Shown here: positions 41,966-52,200 of the stretch, in pieces
Numbering within the stretch: the stretch's first letter is position 1
Layout: each line of letters opens with the position of its first letter
Origin: an uncultured Selenomonadales bacterium
GTDB taxonomy: Bacteria; Bacillota; Negativicutes; DSM-1736; Dendrosporobacteraceae
Assembly: GCA_946407015.1 (NCBI GenBank)
Contig: CAMJML010000011.1
Span: 39,274-103,273, forward strand
DNA length: 64,000 bases
Direction: 5' to 3'
Program-made: the position numbers and the translations under genes
Notes under the pieces: generated by a model
What the model was told of the DNA's origin: nothing
Database searches by the model: none
Seen by the model: only the letters and a program-made list of their open reading frames with translations

Positions 41966-43324
41966 TTACAATTCCTTTAACAAAGCAGTGACTTGCTGAT
42001 TGGCTTTTAGAACGGTTTCCTGCTCGTTGATGCCGGTGAGCTGGCCGTTTTGGCTGACGATTTTTCCGTTGACAATAGTATAGGCCGTAGGACGGCTTAC
42101 ACCAACTGTTGCTAACAGTGATTTTGGGTCGAACTGTGTTCCGACAAATTCCAGGCAGTGGGTGTCAATGAGAAACAGGTCGGCTGCTTTGCCGACTTCA
42201 ATACTGCCGATATCGGTACGTCCCAGAATTTGCGCACCGCCCCGGGTGGCAATACGCAGCATGGCACCTCCGTCCGGGGCCTGAGCACTGGAATTTAAAC
42301 GGTGCAACAGATAAGCGGCCCTGAGTTCGGCCAGGAGATTTGAGCCATCATTGCTGGCACTGCCGTCAACAGCCAGGCTGATCGGCACTCCCAGTTCAAG
42401 CATCCGCGGAATGGCCGCAATGCCGGAGGAGAGTTTTTGATTGGATACCGGACAATGGGCTACTCCGGTTTGGGTTGCGGCCAAGTGCCGGATTTCGTCA
42501 TCCGTAAAATGGATACCATGAGCGAACCAGACGTCCGGACCCAGCCAGCCCAGCTTTTCCATATAAGCCAGCGGTCTGAGGCCGAATTTTTCCAGGCAAT
42601 AGTGTTCCTCGTCCTTGGTTTCAGCCAAATGAGTATGAAGCCTGACCTGGTGCTTTCTGGCTAGCTCGGCGGTTTGAGTCATGAGTTCTGCAGTAACGCT
42701 AAAAGGCGAACAGGGAGCTAATACCATCTGCTGCATGGAAAATGGGCGGGTATCGTGGTATTTTTCAATGAGCCGGAGACTATCTTCCAGGATCGCGTCA
42801 ACCGGCTGAACTAAATCATCAGGTGGTAAGCCGCCTTCGCTTTGACCCCGTGACATGCTGCCACGGGAAGCGTGCAGCCGGATGCCAAGCTGAGCGGCAG
42901 CGGCAAACTGCTGATCAATCAAATCGGGCGGCTGGGCGGCGGGAAAAACATAATGGTGGTCAAAACAGGTTGTGCAGCCGTATTTTAATAGTTCGCCCAT
43001 GCCGGTCAGGGAACTGTAATAAATCACTTCCGGTGTGATGTTGCGCCAGATTTGATACAGCGTGGTCAGCCAGTCAAACAGCTCCAATTGCTGAACCTGT
43101 GGCAAGTTACGGGTAAAAGTCTGATATAAATGATGATGGGTATTGATCAATCCCGGATATACATAATGCTGTCTGGCATCGATGATTTCGTCGGCCGGCG
43201 GTTCAGCCGTTCCAATGGAATGAATGTGCTCATCCCGGATCAAAAGGTTGGTATTGTACAGCACATCATCTTGATCATTCATCGTGATAATGGCTTTGGC
43301 CTTTTTAATCAATAAGCTTGTCAT
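41966..43324 (-). CDS. 8-oxoguanine deaminase-like amidohydrolase
   Basis: This 452-aa metal-dependent amidohydrolase belongs to the AtzA/TrzN/8-oxoguanine deaminase branch. It would deaminate an oxidised or substituted purine (8-oxoguanine to urate is the named activity for the branch). The metal motif is 'PGLINTHHHLYQTFTRN'. The second His cluster is in 'VRLHTHLAET', then 'WFAHGIHFTDDEI', 'VAHCPVSNQKLSSGIAAIP' and the metal Asp in 'LAVDGSASND'. ATG 43324 follows AAGGAG by 11 nt; the longer frame has no RBS. It adjoins the purine permease/adenine deaminase operon, so 8-oxoguanine to urate feeding is plausible. Confidence 0.85.
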   Translation of the reverse strand: MTSLLIKKAKAIITMNDQDDVLYNTNLLIRDEHIHSIGTAEPPADEIIDARQHYVYPGLINTHHHLYQTFTRNLPQVQQLELFDWLTTLYQIWRNITPEVIYYSSLTGMGELLKYGCTTCFDHHYVFPAAQPPDLIDQQFAAAAQLGIRLHASRGSMSRGQSEGGLPPDDLVQPVDAILEDSLRLIEKYHDTRPFSMQQMVLAPCSPFSVTAELMTQTAELARKHQVRLHTHLAETKDEEHYCLEKFGLRPLAYMEKLGWLGPDVWFAHGIHFTDDEIRHLAATQTGVAHCPVSNQKLSSGIAAIPRMLELGVPISLAVDGSASNDGSNLLAELRAAYLLHRLNSSAQAPDGGAMLRIATRGGAQILGRTDIGSIEVGKAADLFLIDTHCLEFVGTQFDPKSLLATVGVSRPTAYTIVNGKIVSQNGQLTGINEQETVLKANQQVTALLKEL

Positions 43325-43400
43325 TTCAGTGCGGGCTCCTTCTTGGCTGTAACGCCTGGTCTTTGTTTTGAATACTAGGCGGCCAGCAGCAATTTTTTCT

Positions 43401-43428
43401 AAAACCCATGCCAACCGGCATGGGTTTT
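43401..43428. terminator. 12-bp perfect hairpin in the 8-oxoguanine deaminase leader
   Basis: AAAACCCATGCC and GGCATGGGTTTT flank a 4-nt loop. It is upstream of the minus-strand deaminase gene, and neither strand has a long T-run, so its role is uncertain. Confidence 0.5.
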
Positions 43429-43613
43429 GCTATTCATAGTCAATATACGCCGTCATCACTGTCAATGCCTGCCCCGTGCTTTAGGAATGGGGATTTTCTC
43501 TATTGTTCCGTGTGAGGTTTCTTGCTTTTTTGTCTCATTTTGTGACATGTGTGTAATTCAGATATCGTGTATGGAAGGCTGCACCTTCTCATAAAGGGGC
43601 GAGCATCCGTTTG

Positions 43614-43630
43614 ATTGTATCAATTTGAGA
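43614..43630. promoter_or_regulatory. Putative enhancer (UAS) of the sigma-54 purine regulator
   Basis: ATTGTATCAATTTGAGA contains the inverted element TCAA-T-TTGA and matches copies at 55644 and 55731. It lies about 97 bp upstream of the sigma-54 promoter at 43727, a normal distance for an enhancer-binding protein. Confidence 0.6.
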
Positions 43631-43726
43631 TAAAAGTGAGAAGAAAGCTGACAGGTTTTTGAGGTCATCAGGCTGCTTGCCGGCTGCAACGTTAACATTG
43701 CCAGGTTTAGCCGGAAAACTCTGCTT

Positions 43727-43742
43727 CGGCATGGTATTTGCA
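43727..43742 (+). promoter_or_regulatory. Sigma-54 (-24/-12) promoter of the NCS2 permease-adenine deaminase operon
   Basis: CGGCATGGTATTTGCA has GG at -24 and GC at -12 with the required 10 bases between them, against consensus TGGCACG-N4-TTGCA. It is 178 bases upstream of the permease start. Between it and the gene no other ORF with an RBS was seen. Confidence 0.65.
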
Positions 43743-43919
43743 AATAAATAGTGTTCAGTTCATAGCTTTCAAATGGAGCTGATGTTGCCGTGTACGTGTA
43801 ATTCGATTTTTACTATTGAAGGAAAAAAGGGGGGAACGGTTGGGTGACAGGTCGATTTACAGTCAAGTTTACCAAAGCCTCTGGTCGTGTAAGATTCACA
43901 TTAGCGAGGAGGAATGAAC

Positions 43920-45248
43920 ATGACGGACAATCAAGGATTACTTGAAAGAATGTTTCGTCTAACAGAAAAAGGGACAACGGTAAAAACAGAGTTATTAGCC
44001 GGACTGACAACCTTTGTAGCCCTGGCGTATATTATTTTTGTCAATCCGAATATTCTGGCTGATGCCGGCATTCCCAAAGAGGCAGCCATTGCTTCAACCA
44101 TTTATGCAACAGCGGTTGCCACCATCCTTATGGCATTATGGGCTAACTTTCCCATAGCGGTTGCTCCGGGGATGGGACTCAATGCGTTTTTTGCTTATTA
44201 TGTGGTCGGTGTTTTGCATCTCTCCTGGCAAGTTGCACTTGGCGCGGTATTTTTATCCGGTATTCTCTTTTTAATCTTAACGTTTGGCGGCATCCGGCAG
44301 GCTATTATCAGGGCTGTGCCGTTAAACCTGAAATGTGCCATCGGAATCGGAATCGGTTTATTTATTGCCTTTATCGGCCTGAAAAATGCAGGCATTATTG
44401 TCGCGAATCAAGCCACCTTTGTGACGGTGGGGCATTTAACCGCCATTGAATCCTTACTGGCCTGTGTCGGCTTGGTGTTAACAGCGGCTTTGATGGCACG
44501 CAATGTAAAAGGCTCTATCCTCATTGGTATTTTGGCCACGACTCTTTTAGGCATGGTGTTTGGTGCCGTTCCTCTGCCGAAAGGGATGAGTGACATCATG
44601 AGCTTTAAGCTGCCGGATATCATGCCCACCTTTTTACAACTGGATATTATGGGAGCCTGGCAGTATGGAATTTTTTCAATTATCTTCACGTTCACCATTG
44701 TTGAATTGTTCGACAATATGGGAACGTTAATTGGCTTGACACGAAAAGCCAAATTGATGGATGATAAAGGTGAAATTGAAAACCTGGATAAGGCATTGAC
44801 GACAGATGCTTTTGGCACCGTTATCAGTGCCGGGCTGGGAACTTCGACCGTGACATCCTATATTGAAAGTGCTGCCGGTATTGCGGAGGGCGGCAAGACA
44901 GGGCTGACCTCGCTGACGGTTGCCGTATTGTTCTTAGTGGCCCTGTTCTTTGCACCGCTGGTAGGCTTGGTGCCTGGTTTTGCAACCGCTCCGGCACTAA
45001 TTATTGTTGGCGCTCTGATGATGGCGGAAATCGGCCAGGTCAATTTTACTGATTTTACCGAGGGAATTCCTGCGTTTTTAACCATTATTATGATGCCTCT
45101 GACCTTTAGTATTGCCAACGGATTCGCTTTTGGTTTTATTAGTTATGCCTTTATTAAAGCTTTAGCTGGGCGGGCTAAAGAAGTCAGCTGGATTATGTGG
45201 CTGGTTTCCGCAGCTTTTCTGGCCAACTTTTATATGCGATTGCATTAA
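43920..45248 (+). CDS. NCS2-family purine permease (AzgA/PbuG type)
   Basis: This 442-aa membrane protein has about 12-14 helices and the AzgA-like adenine/guanine/hypoxanthine permease pattern: 'ELLAGLTTFVALAYIIFVNPNILADAGIP' at the N-terminus, 'VAPGMGLNAFFAYYVV' and 'TIVELFDNMGTLIGLTRKA', then 'TDAFGTVISAGLGTSTVTSYIESAAGIAEGGKTGLTS' with conserved substrate-site residues. ATG 43920 follows GAGGAGGA by 6 nt; ATG 43914 lies too close to it. Adenine deaminase follows, so adenine/hypoxanthine uptake is likely. The operon is preceded by a sigma-54 promoter. Confidence 0.9.
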   Translation: MTDNQGLLERMFRLTEKGTTVKTELLAGLTTFVALAYIIFVNPNILADAGIPKEAAIASTIYATAVATILMALWANFPIAVAPGMGLNAFFAYYVVGVLHLSWQVALGAVFLSGILFLILTFGGIRQAIIRAVPLNLKCAIGIGIGLFIAFIGLKNAGIIVANQATFVTVGHLTAIESLLACVGLVLTAALMARNVKGSILIGILATTLLGMVFGAVPLPKGMSDIMSFKLPDIMPTFLQLDIMGAWQYGIFSIIFTFTIVELFDNMGTLIGLTRKAKLMDDKGEIENLDKALTTDAFGTVISAGLGTSTVTSYIESAAGIAEGGKTGLTSLTVAVLFLVALFFAPLVGLVPGFATAPALIIVGALMMAEIGQVNFTDFTEGIPAFLTIIMMPLTFSIANGFAFGFISYAFIKALAGRAKEVSWIMWLVSAAFLANFYMRLH

Positions 45249-45275
45249 TAGTTTACAATGAGGTGTGGTGAGTGG

Positions 45276-46988
45276 ATGAAAGATATTGCCAGGCTGATCG
45301 CAGTAGCCAGCGGAAATATTCCGGCTCAGTTCGTTCTCAAGAATGCGCAGCTTTTTAATGTCTTTACCGGCAAGTTTATGTTCGGCGATATTGCTATTTT
45401 GGATGGCTTTATTGCCGGGATTGGCCACTATGACGGCCAGACCGAAATCAATATGGCCGGAAAGTACGTGACTCCTGGCTTTATTGACGGGCATGTACAC
45501 CTGGAAAGTTCTATGGTCAGTCCTTGCCAATTCGCCCGAGCGGTCGTTCCAACCGGCACAACCACTGTGATCGTTGATCCCCATGAAATTGCGAATGTGT
45601 GTGGCGTACAGGGCCTTCGCTATATGCTTGCGGCTACCGAACAGCTTCCGCTCCGGGTCTTTATGATGCTGCCGTCTTGTGTACCGGTCAGTCGGCTGGA
45701 AACGGCCGGCGCTAAACTAACGGCTGCTGAGCTGGCGGAATTTATGCAGCATCCCAGAGTACTTGGGCTTGGCGAACTGATGAATTATCCGGGAGTGCTC
45801 CAGGCTGATCCGGAGATTTTAGCCAAAATGAAACTGGCTGAGGGGAAAACCATTGACGGCCATGCGCCCGGACTGACCGGCAAAGCGTTAATGGCGTATG
45901 CGGCGGCCGGCATCCGGTCCGATCACGAATGTACCACACCGGGTCAGGCGCTAGCCAGACTGGAGGCGGGCATGCATGTCATGCTGAGGGAAGGATCGGC
46001 AGCCAGAAACTTGCTTGATTTAATGCCTGTTGTCGATGCTCATACAGCACGGCGCTGCTTCTTTGTGACGGACGACCGGCATCCCGGCGATCTGATTGGC
46101 TCGGGGCATATCAACAGCATGGTCAGAATGGCGACAACCGCCGGTTTTGACTTGGCGACCGTTTTGCAGATGGCGACACTGCATGCCGCGCAATTTTTTG
46201 GCTTGTCTGACTTAGGAGCCCTTGCGCCCGGGTATCGGGCTGATTTGCTGGTTTTTAACGACCTCGAAACCTGGCAACCCAGCGAAGTGTGGCAAGGGGG
46301 CCGTAAAGTGGCTCAAGACGGGAAGCCTCTCTTTGCTGCCAAGGGGATTGGCGATGAACAGGTGCGTCATACCGTTCATCTTGCCCCTCTTGATCCAGCG
46401 CAGCTTCATATTCCAGCCAGATCCCCTGAGGCCCGGGTAATTGGCTTGATTTCGCGGCAGATTGTCACCCGGGAATTGCGATTGGCGGTGCCTGTTCAAA
46501 ATGGGTTATTCTCAGTCGACCCGGAGCAGGATATCTTAAAATTAGCTGTGTTTGAGCGCCATCATGCTTCCGGTCAGGTTGGTGTAGGCCTGGTTCAGGG
46601 ATATGGGTTGAAATGTGGCGCGATTGCGTCAACCGTGGCCCATGATTCTCATAATCTTATTGTGCTTGGCGCTTCAGAGCGGGATATGCTGCTGGCTGTC
46701 GAGGAACTGAAGCGAATTCAGGGCGGGATTGCCATTGCTGTGCAGGGCAGGGTGTTAAAATCCCTTGCTTTGCCATTGGGCGGCTTGATGTCTGATCAGG
46801 ATATTCATGAGGTGGAAGCTGAACTCATCCAACTCAAACAACTGGCCCATGAATTGGGCGTACATGAGTATCACGATCCTTTTCTTACTTTAGCTTTTTT
46901 AAGTCTGCCGGTTATTCCGGAATTAAAACTGACTGATTTAGGTTTGGTCGATGTTAATCAATTTAAACTGGTCCCTGTCTCGATATAA
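45276..46988 (+). CDS. ade: Adenine deaminase
   Basis: This 570-aa amidohydrolase converts adenine to hypoxanthine and ammonia. Conserved blocks: 'VTPGFIDGHVHLESSMVSP' (HxH metal site), 'TTTVIVDPHEIANVCG', 'IDGHAPGLTGKALMAYAAAGIRSDHE', 'RCFFVTDDRHPGDLI', and the C-terminal domain of Ade proteins ('TVAHDSHNLIVLGASERDMLLAV', 'GGIAIAVQG'). ATG 45276 is preferred, 10 nt after GAGGTG; ATG 45258 has no RBS. It is 27 nt downstream of the purine permease and shares its sigma-54 promoter. A hairpin lies directly after the stop. Confidence 0.93.
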   Translation: MKDIARLIAVASGNIPAQFVLKNAQLFNVFTGKFMFGDIAILDGFIAGIGHYDGQTEINMAGKYVTPGFIDGHVHLESSMVSPCQFARAVVPTGTTTVIVDPHEIANVCGVQGLRYMLAATEQLPLRVFMMLPSCVPVSRLETAGAKLTAAELAEFMQHPRVLGLGELMNYPGVLQADPEILAKMKLAEGKTIDGHAPGLTGKALMAYAAAGIRSDHECTTPGQALARLEAGMHVMLREGSAARNLLDLMPVVDAHTARRCFFVTDDRHPGDLIGSGHINSMVRMATTAGFDLATVLQMATLHAAQFFGLSDLGALAPGYRADLLVFNDLETWQPSEVWQGGRKVAQDGKPLFAAKGIGDEQVRHTVHLAPLDPAQLHIPARSPEARVIGLISRQIVTRELRLAVPVQNGLFSVDPEQDILKLAVFERHHASGQVGVGLVQGYGLKCGAIASTVAHDSHNLIVLGASERDMLLAVEELKRIQGGIAIAVQGRVLKSLALPLGGLMSDQDIHEVEAELIQLKQLAHELGVHEYHDPFLTLAFLSLPVIPELKLTDLGLVDVNQFKLVPVSI

Positions 46989-46990
46989 GT

Positions 46991-47023
46991 CAACCGCCTG
47001 CAGGTTAACCCTGCAGGCGGTTG
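46991..47023. terminator. Bidirectional hairpin, 14-bp stem
   Basis: CAACCGCCTGCAGG and CCTGCAGGCGGTTG flank a 5-nt loop that contains the stop codon of the convergent gene at 47005. The last codons of that gene are therefore encoded in the stem. Confidence 0.82.
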
Positions 47024-47724
47024 TTTTCATGCTTGGATTGCTTTAACCCTTGATGCTGAGGGCATATCTTGCGGCATATATTGCAGCTATAAACAAAGCC
47101 TCCGCCTGGAGTGGATTTGGAGGAGGTGCCCCGGCATTTGCTTTGGATAATCGTGGTACCATCAAGAGCCTTTGCCGGGCAGGCCGTCAGGCAGAGGCGG
47201 CACTCCGGCAGACAGGCTTGGTAGTCTGCCAGCGGGCTGGGGGCAAGCTTGGCATCTGTCAGGATACCGCCCAGCCAGAGCATATTCCCCCATTGATGGT
47301 TAATCAGCAGTGTATTTTTGCCTAACTGTCCCAGCCCGGCCCGAACGGCGGCATGTTTGAGTGAAAGAATGCCCTGTCCGTGGCTGCGGCTGTCATCCCA
47401 GCAGTCATAAGGATCGGATGAGGGAATGGGCAGTGCCTGAAATCCCAGCAGTTCAAGTTCTAGAGCCAGTTGGAAGGATAGACTGTCCAGCTTATCCACC
47501 AGGCGGTGCCGGACAAAGGTATAAGCCGCCGGGGAAGGGGAAAGCAGTGTACTTACCGGAAAGCGTGCGGCCAGTATGATCACGCTTTTACAGCTTTTCA
47601 GGACAGCGGTCGGATGAAAGCCGGCCGGTGCATCGTTGAAGCGCTCGAGAGACGCAATACCGCAGCAATCAGCGCCCAGCTCTCCGGCGCGAAGCTGAAT
47701 GGTTTCAGTCGTTATTGTGGTCAT
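47005..47724 (-). CDS. QueG-like 4Fe-4S protein of unknown function
   Basis: This 239-aa iron-sulfur protein resembles the N-terminal DUF1730 region plus ferredoxin domain of epoxyqueuosine reductase, but it is about 140 residues shorter than QueG. A first Cys set (CLPECRLCLTACPAKAL) and a second (CNICRKICP) fit two [4Fe-4S] clusters. The block 'KHAAVRAGLGQLGKNTLLINHQWGNMLWLGGILTDAKL' is typical of the family. ATG 47724 follows GGAGG by 7 nt. It could reduce a corrinoid or another substrate; position within the purine island is the only hint of a role. Confidence 0.78.
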   Translation of the reverse strand: MTTITTETIQLRAGELGADCCGIASLERFNDAPAGFHPTAVLKSCKSVIILAARFPVSTLLSPSPAAYTFVRHRLVDKLDSLSFQLALELELLGFQALPIPSSDPYDCWDDSRSHGQGILSLKHAAVRAGLGQLGKNTLLINHQWGNMLWLGGILTDAKLAPSPLADYQACLPECRLCLTACPAKALDGTTIIQSKCRGTSSKSTPGGGFVYSCNICRKICPQHQGLKQSKHENNRLQG

Positions 47725-47845
47725 GAGCATACCTCCATCAGTCAGGCAGCTATCTGCAGCCTTCATTTAGGAGTATCCTACCATACAGTAGATCATAGGT
47801 AAAATTGAACATTACGATGATGGTATTCACTAAAACCGATGGGAC

Positions 47846-47889
47846 AATAAATCAAAGAGATGAGCTTAAGCTCATCTCTTTGATTTATT
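47846..47889. terminator. Perfect 44-bp palindrome at the end of ssnA
   Basis: Two 22-base arms (AATAAATCAAAGAGATGAGC..) are exact reverse complements without a spacer. The right arm includes the ssnA stop codon. Confidence 0.78.
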
Positions 47890-49213
47890 TTAGGTCATCC
47901 ATGCGGTCCCAAAGGCGTTGGGCTGCCTGGCGTGACTTTTCATAAATTGAGGTGACATCAAACGGGAACTGCCGGTTTTCCAGGACGATGTTTCCGTTAA
48001 TGATGACTGTGGCCACATCACGGGAATTCAGGCCAAAGGCAATATGGCCAGCGATATTCTGCGCGAGCAGCGGAGTGGGGGATTGGTAGTCAAAGATGGT
48101 CAAATCGGCTTTATAGCCTTTGGCTATTCTACCGAATGGAGCTCCAAAATAACGGCTAAGCAAGTCATTGCCGTTATGGAGGAAGCGCAGATAGCTGTCC
48201 GGCCAGAGCGGACCGCCCGCATCTTTGTGTTTAAAATAGGCAAATTTACATTCCTCCAGCATATCGCTGCCCATTCCGTCCGTGCCCAGGGCGACATGGT
48301 TAAGCTGAGCCAGCTTGGCATTATAGCCGACCGTATTATTCATATTCGAACGGGCATTATGAACCAAATAGGCGTGATGTTCGTTAAGCAGCGCAATATC
48401 CTGGTCAGACAGATAAAGCCCGTGGGCCAATAAGGCTTTATTATTGATCAGTCCGAAGTCAGCCAACCGCTGAATGACATCCTTACCATAGTGGTGATGG
48501 GAATAAGAGACATCATAGCGGTCTTCGGCCACATGGACATGGAGGCCGCGGCCGGTTTCATCCAGGGCTTCTTTCAGGAGTTTCAAGGCCTCATCCGGCA
48601 TCGTTACCGGAGCATGGCCGCCAATCATGGCTTCAACCAGATAAGCCCCCTGGCTGGTACGTTTTTCTTTTTCACAGAGGACGGCAAATTCTACGTTTTC
48701 TTCTACTCCGGCTTCCACTTCAGCCAGTCCGTGATTGCGGTCGGTTGTTTCGAAGCAGGTAATCCCGCGCAGGCCGGCTTCTTCAAAGGCTTGTTTGAGA
48801 AGGCGCAGCGATCCTTTGATGAAAGCGGGAGATGCATGATGGTCAATGACGGCCGTTGTACCGCAGCGGATGGCTTCAAGAGCGCAGGTCAGGCCGCTGT
48901 AGTAGAGGATTTCTTCATCAATGGCCCGGTCCAGCCGCCACCAGAGATTTTGCAAGGCAGAAACAAAATCAGGGCAAGGCTTAATCTTGGCCGTAATTCC
49001 CCGTGCCAGCCCGGAGTAAAAATGGTTGTGGCTGCACACCAGGCCTGGGGTGACCAGCTTGCCCTTTAGGTCCAGAATCCGTTTGACCGGAGCAGTGGGT
49101 GTAAGATTAGGCCCGACTGCTGTAATTTCCGTTCCGTCAATCAGAATATCCAGACCGCTTGTTAATCCGGAGGGTTCGAACTCGGCGAGGGTCGCATTTT
49201 TTAACAGGATCAT
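47885..49213 (-). CDS. ssnA: SsnA-like amidohydrolase
   Basis: This 442-aa amidohydrolase belongs to the SsnA group that occurs with selenium-dependent molybdenum hydroxylases and with the anaerobic purine/urate cluster. Metal motif: 'TPGLVCSHNHFYSGLARG'. Further blocks: 'TTAVIDHHASPAFI', 'GLHVHVAEDRYD', 'LAHGLYLSD' and the metal Asp in 'ALGTDGMGSDM'. Its physiological reaction is not firmly established; ring opening or deamination of a purine intermediate is suspected. GAGGTG precedes the ATG. It starts 10 nt after ygfK, so both are read from the sigma-54 promoter at 52375-52390. Confidence 0.9.
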   Translation of the reverse strand: MILLKNATLAEFEPSGLTSGLDILIDGTEITAVGPNLTPTAPVKRILDLKGKLVTPGLVCSHNHFYSGLARGITAKIKPCPDFVSALQNLWWRLDRAIDEEILYYSGLTCALEAIRCGTTAVIDHHASPAFIKGSLRLLKQAFEEAGLRGITCFETTDRNHGLAEVEAGVEENVEFAVLCEKEKRTSQGAYLVEAMIGGHAPVTMPDEALKLLKEALDETGRGLHVHVAEDRYDVSYSHHHYGKDVIQRLADFGLINNKALLAHGLYLSDQDIALLNEHHAYLVHNARSNMNNTVGYNAKLAQLNHVALGTDGMGSDMLEECKFAYFKHKDAGGPLWPDSYLRFLHNGNDLLSRYFGAPFGRIAKGYKADLTIFDYQSPTPLLAQNIAGHIAFGLNSRDVATVIINGNIVLENRQFPFDVTSIYEKSRQAAQRLWDRMDDLK

Positions 49214-49223
49214 GTCTGCACCT

Positions 49224-52200
49224 CTATTCTTCTACCGGCCCAAAGAGGGAAGGTCTTTGAGCACAGATGGTTTGAATGATTGCCAGCATCTTTTCTATTT
49301 CCGGCTCAGTGCCGGATGGCAGAGCAGGCTGATGGATAGGAAGGGTCACTACGCTGTCATTTACGCGCAGCAGGGCGGTATCCTTTTCCAGGAAAAATCC
49401 CGGATTCTGGCTGGCCATAAAATCAGCTTTCGAACTAAAGAGTGTGACCTTGTCGGTATAAGGTCTTCCGTTCCAGGGACAGAAAGTAGCACAGTTTCCA
49501 CATTCATTGCAATAGGCGTCCAGATGAATAATCTGGAAACGATTATAAAATTCCGGCAGGGGCAGGGCGATGTTGGCCCGGTTTGGGCAGACCTCGACGC
49601 ATTTGTTGCACAGAATATCGCATTCGAGACACCGCTGATATTCCCCGGAGGCCAAGACGCTGCATGTTCCATCGCTGTATGTCCGTGGCTGGTGCAGGCA
49701 GACCGGGCCTAATTTTTTACGGATAATGGGTTCGTCCGGTATGGATTCAGGCTGAGCCATAAAGTCCGGCTTGCGCTGCCAAAGCGGGTCTTCAGCCCGG
49801 CAAATGGCATCAGCCGCCTGACGGCCATCCGCAATGCATTGTACGATGGAGGAAGGACCCAGCCGGGCATCGCCGGCTAAAAACACATTTACCGGTACTG
49901 GCTGCTGGGCATGAAACCCAAACTGAGCCAGCTGAGCTTGATTGACGGTTTCGCCAATGGCCGTAATCACGGTATCTACCGGTAATTGACGCGTCTGGTC
50001 GGTCGGCAGGGGCTGACGGCGGCCGCTGGCATCGGGCTCACCCAGTTTCATTACCCGGCAAATTAAGGAATGATCAGCAGCAAAAGCTTCAGGATCCAGC
50101 AGGAAATAGAATTGAACCTTGTCGGCAAGAGCCAGTTGATATTCCTCGCGGTAGGCCGGCATTTCTTTTTCGGAACGGCGATAAATCACGCTTACCGTTT
50201 CGACACCGGGAACGCGTAGGGCCGCCCGGCTGGCATCCATGGCTGTATTTCCGGCACCAATCACCGCAACATGCTTGCCAAGGGTTAGGGGCAGCGGACT
50301 ATTGAAATCTTCCAGGAATTTCAAAGCCGGCAGTATGCGTGGGGCAGCGGTCGTTCCACCGGGAAGATGGAGTTTCTTTTCCGCATCGGCACCAATAGCC
50401 ACTATGACATAACGGAAGCCTTGTGTTTGCAGAACCCGGGGAGTTAAGTGCGGATCTGAGTTAAAGACAAATTTTACCCCAAGCTCTTTGATATGGTGAA
50501 TATCCCTGTCGATGATCTCGTCGGCAATGCGAAATCTCGGTATGACATGCCTGACCGTTCCACCCGCCGTAGGCCTGGTATCGAAAACAGTCACTGAAAA
50601 TCCTTCACGGGCCAGGAAATAGGCTGATGCTAATCCGGCCGGCCCTGCTCCCAGGACGGCGACCTCAATTCCGTTTCTTTCCGGTATGGCCGATTTCGGC
50701 TTATACCCGGCGAGCCCTTTATTTACGGCTGCCTGTTTCACTTCACGGATCAGGATGCAGCCTTCATAATCCATACGGCTGCAATGGCTTTGGCAGGTAT
50801 GATGGCAGATTGCGCCCGTAATGGCCGGTAAGGCATTGGTTTCGTAAATGAGAGCCAATGCTTCCGTGTAGCGTTGCTGACCGGTCAGGCGGATATATTC
50901 GGGAATATCCTGATGAATAGGGCAGGCGGTTTGACAAGGGGCTGCTGCACAATCAAACAGTGGCAGCTTCGCGGTAATATGAGGCTTGCCGCTATTGTGA
51001 TACGATTTTTGTGTATAATCGGCCGTCAGCGCTTTTGCGGCCAGTTCAGCGACTTTTTCAGTATCAATACGGGCTTGCTGCCAGTTGTCCAACTTCTCTA
51101 ACTGAGCGGCGATTGCTGTCAGACGGCTGTAGCCGCCGGGTTTCAGTAATTCGGTGGCCAGCGTTAACGGGCGGATTCCGGCAGCGAAAACGGCTGCGGC
51201 ATTATGCTCACTAATACCGGCAGAGAAGGAAATTGCCAATTTACCGTCAAATTCCTGGCAAATTTTAGCCGCCAGGTTAATGGCCAGCGGGAAGAGCGGG
51301 CGACCGGACATATACATTTCAGCACCAGGAAGCTGATTTTTAAAATTGACAGAACCCAGGGTGTTGGTTAACTTGACACCAAAAAACTGCTGCTCATCTT
51401 GTGCCAACTGCTGCAGGCGGGCAAGCATTGGGATAGCGTCGTGGTATTGGAGATCATGGCTAAAGGACTGCTCCGACAACTGGATATAATCAAAGCCAAG
51501 AGTGGTCAGCATTTGCTTGACGACTGGGAAGGATAATAAGGTGGGATTCAGTTTTACGTAAGTAGCCAATTGTTTTTCAGTCAGCAGATAAGCACAGATT
51601 TTTTCAATTTCATGGGAAGGGCATCCATGCATGGTGGATAAGGTTACGGACTGGCAGATGTGAGGTGAAATTCGATCCGGTAAATCTTTTAAGCCGGCTA
51701 TGCGTTTTTCCAAACCGGTATTTTTAAAAATAGCCGGATTTTTTAGACACTGAGAAAGTTCTTCCAGGGAATGGGTAAAGGTCGGATGGGCAGAAGCATT
51801 TTTGAGATCATTGATATAGCGGTTCATTCGCGCCGATTTCAATCCTTGGAGGTTATAGCCGACACTCATATTAAAAATAAAAGATCGCTGCTGGCCGCTG
51901 CGCAGTTCGAACAGTTCTTCCAGCAGGTGCAAAACAAGCCAGGCTTTTATGTATTCATCATAGGCTTTTTCTACCGGATATTCAGAAGACCATTCGGTAT
52001 TAAACCCTTCGTCTTCCGCATCAATACAGGGTTTTTGTACAGGCGGTTCCTGCTCTTGAACTGTTTTCAATTCCATGAAACGGCTGCCTGCTAAATAAGC
52101 GGTAATGATATTTTGGGCCAATTGCGTATGCGGTCCGGCTGCCGGACCTAAGGGATTTTCACAGGTTTGGCCTGCCAGGCTTACGCATTTAGCGGTCTTT

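Noticed and set aside
43325..43919. Purine riboswitch in front of the purine permease or deaminase
   Set aside because: The conserved purine aptamer loops were not found; a sigma-54 promoter and enhancer site explain the control.
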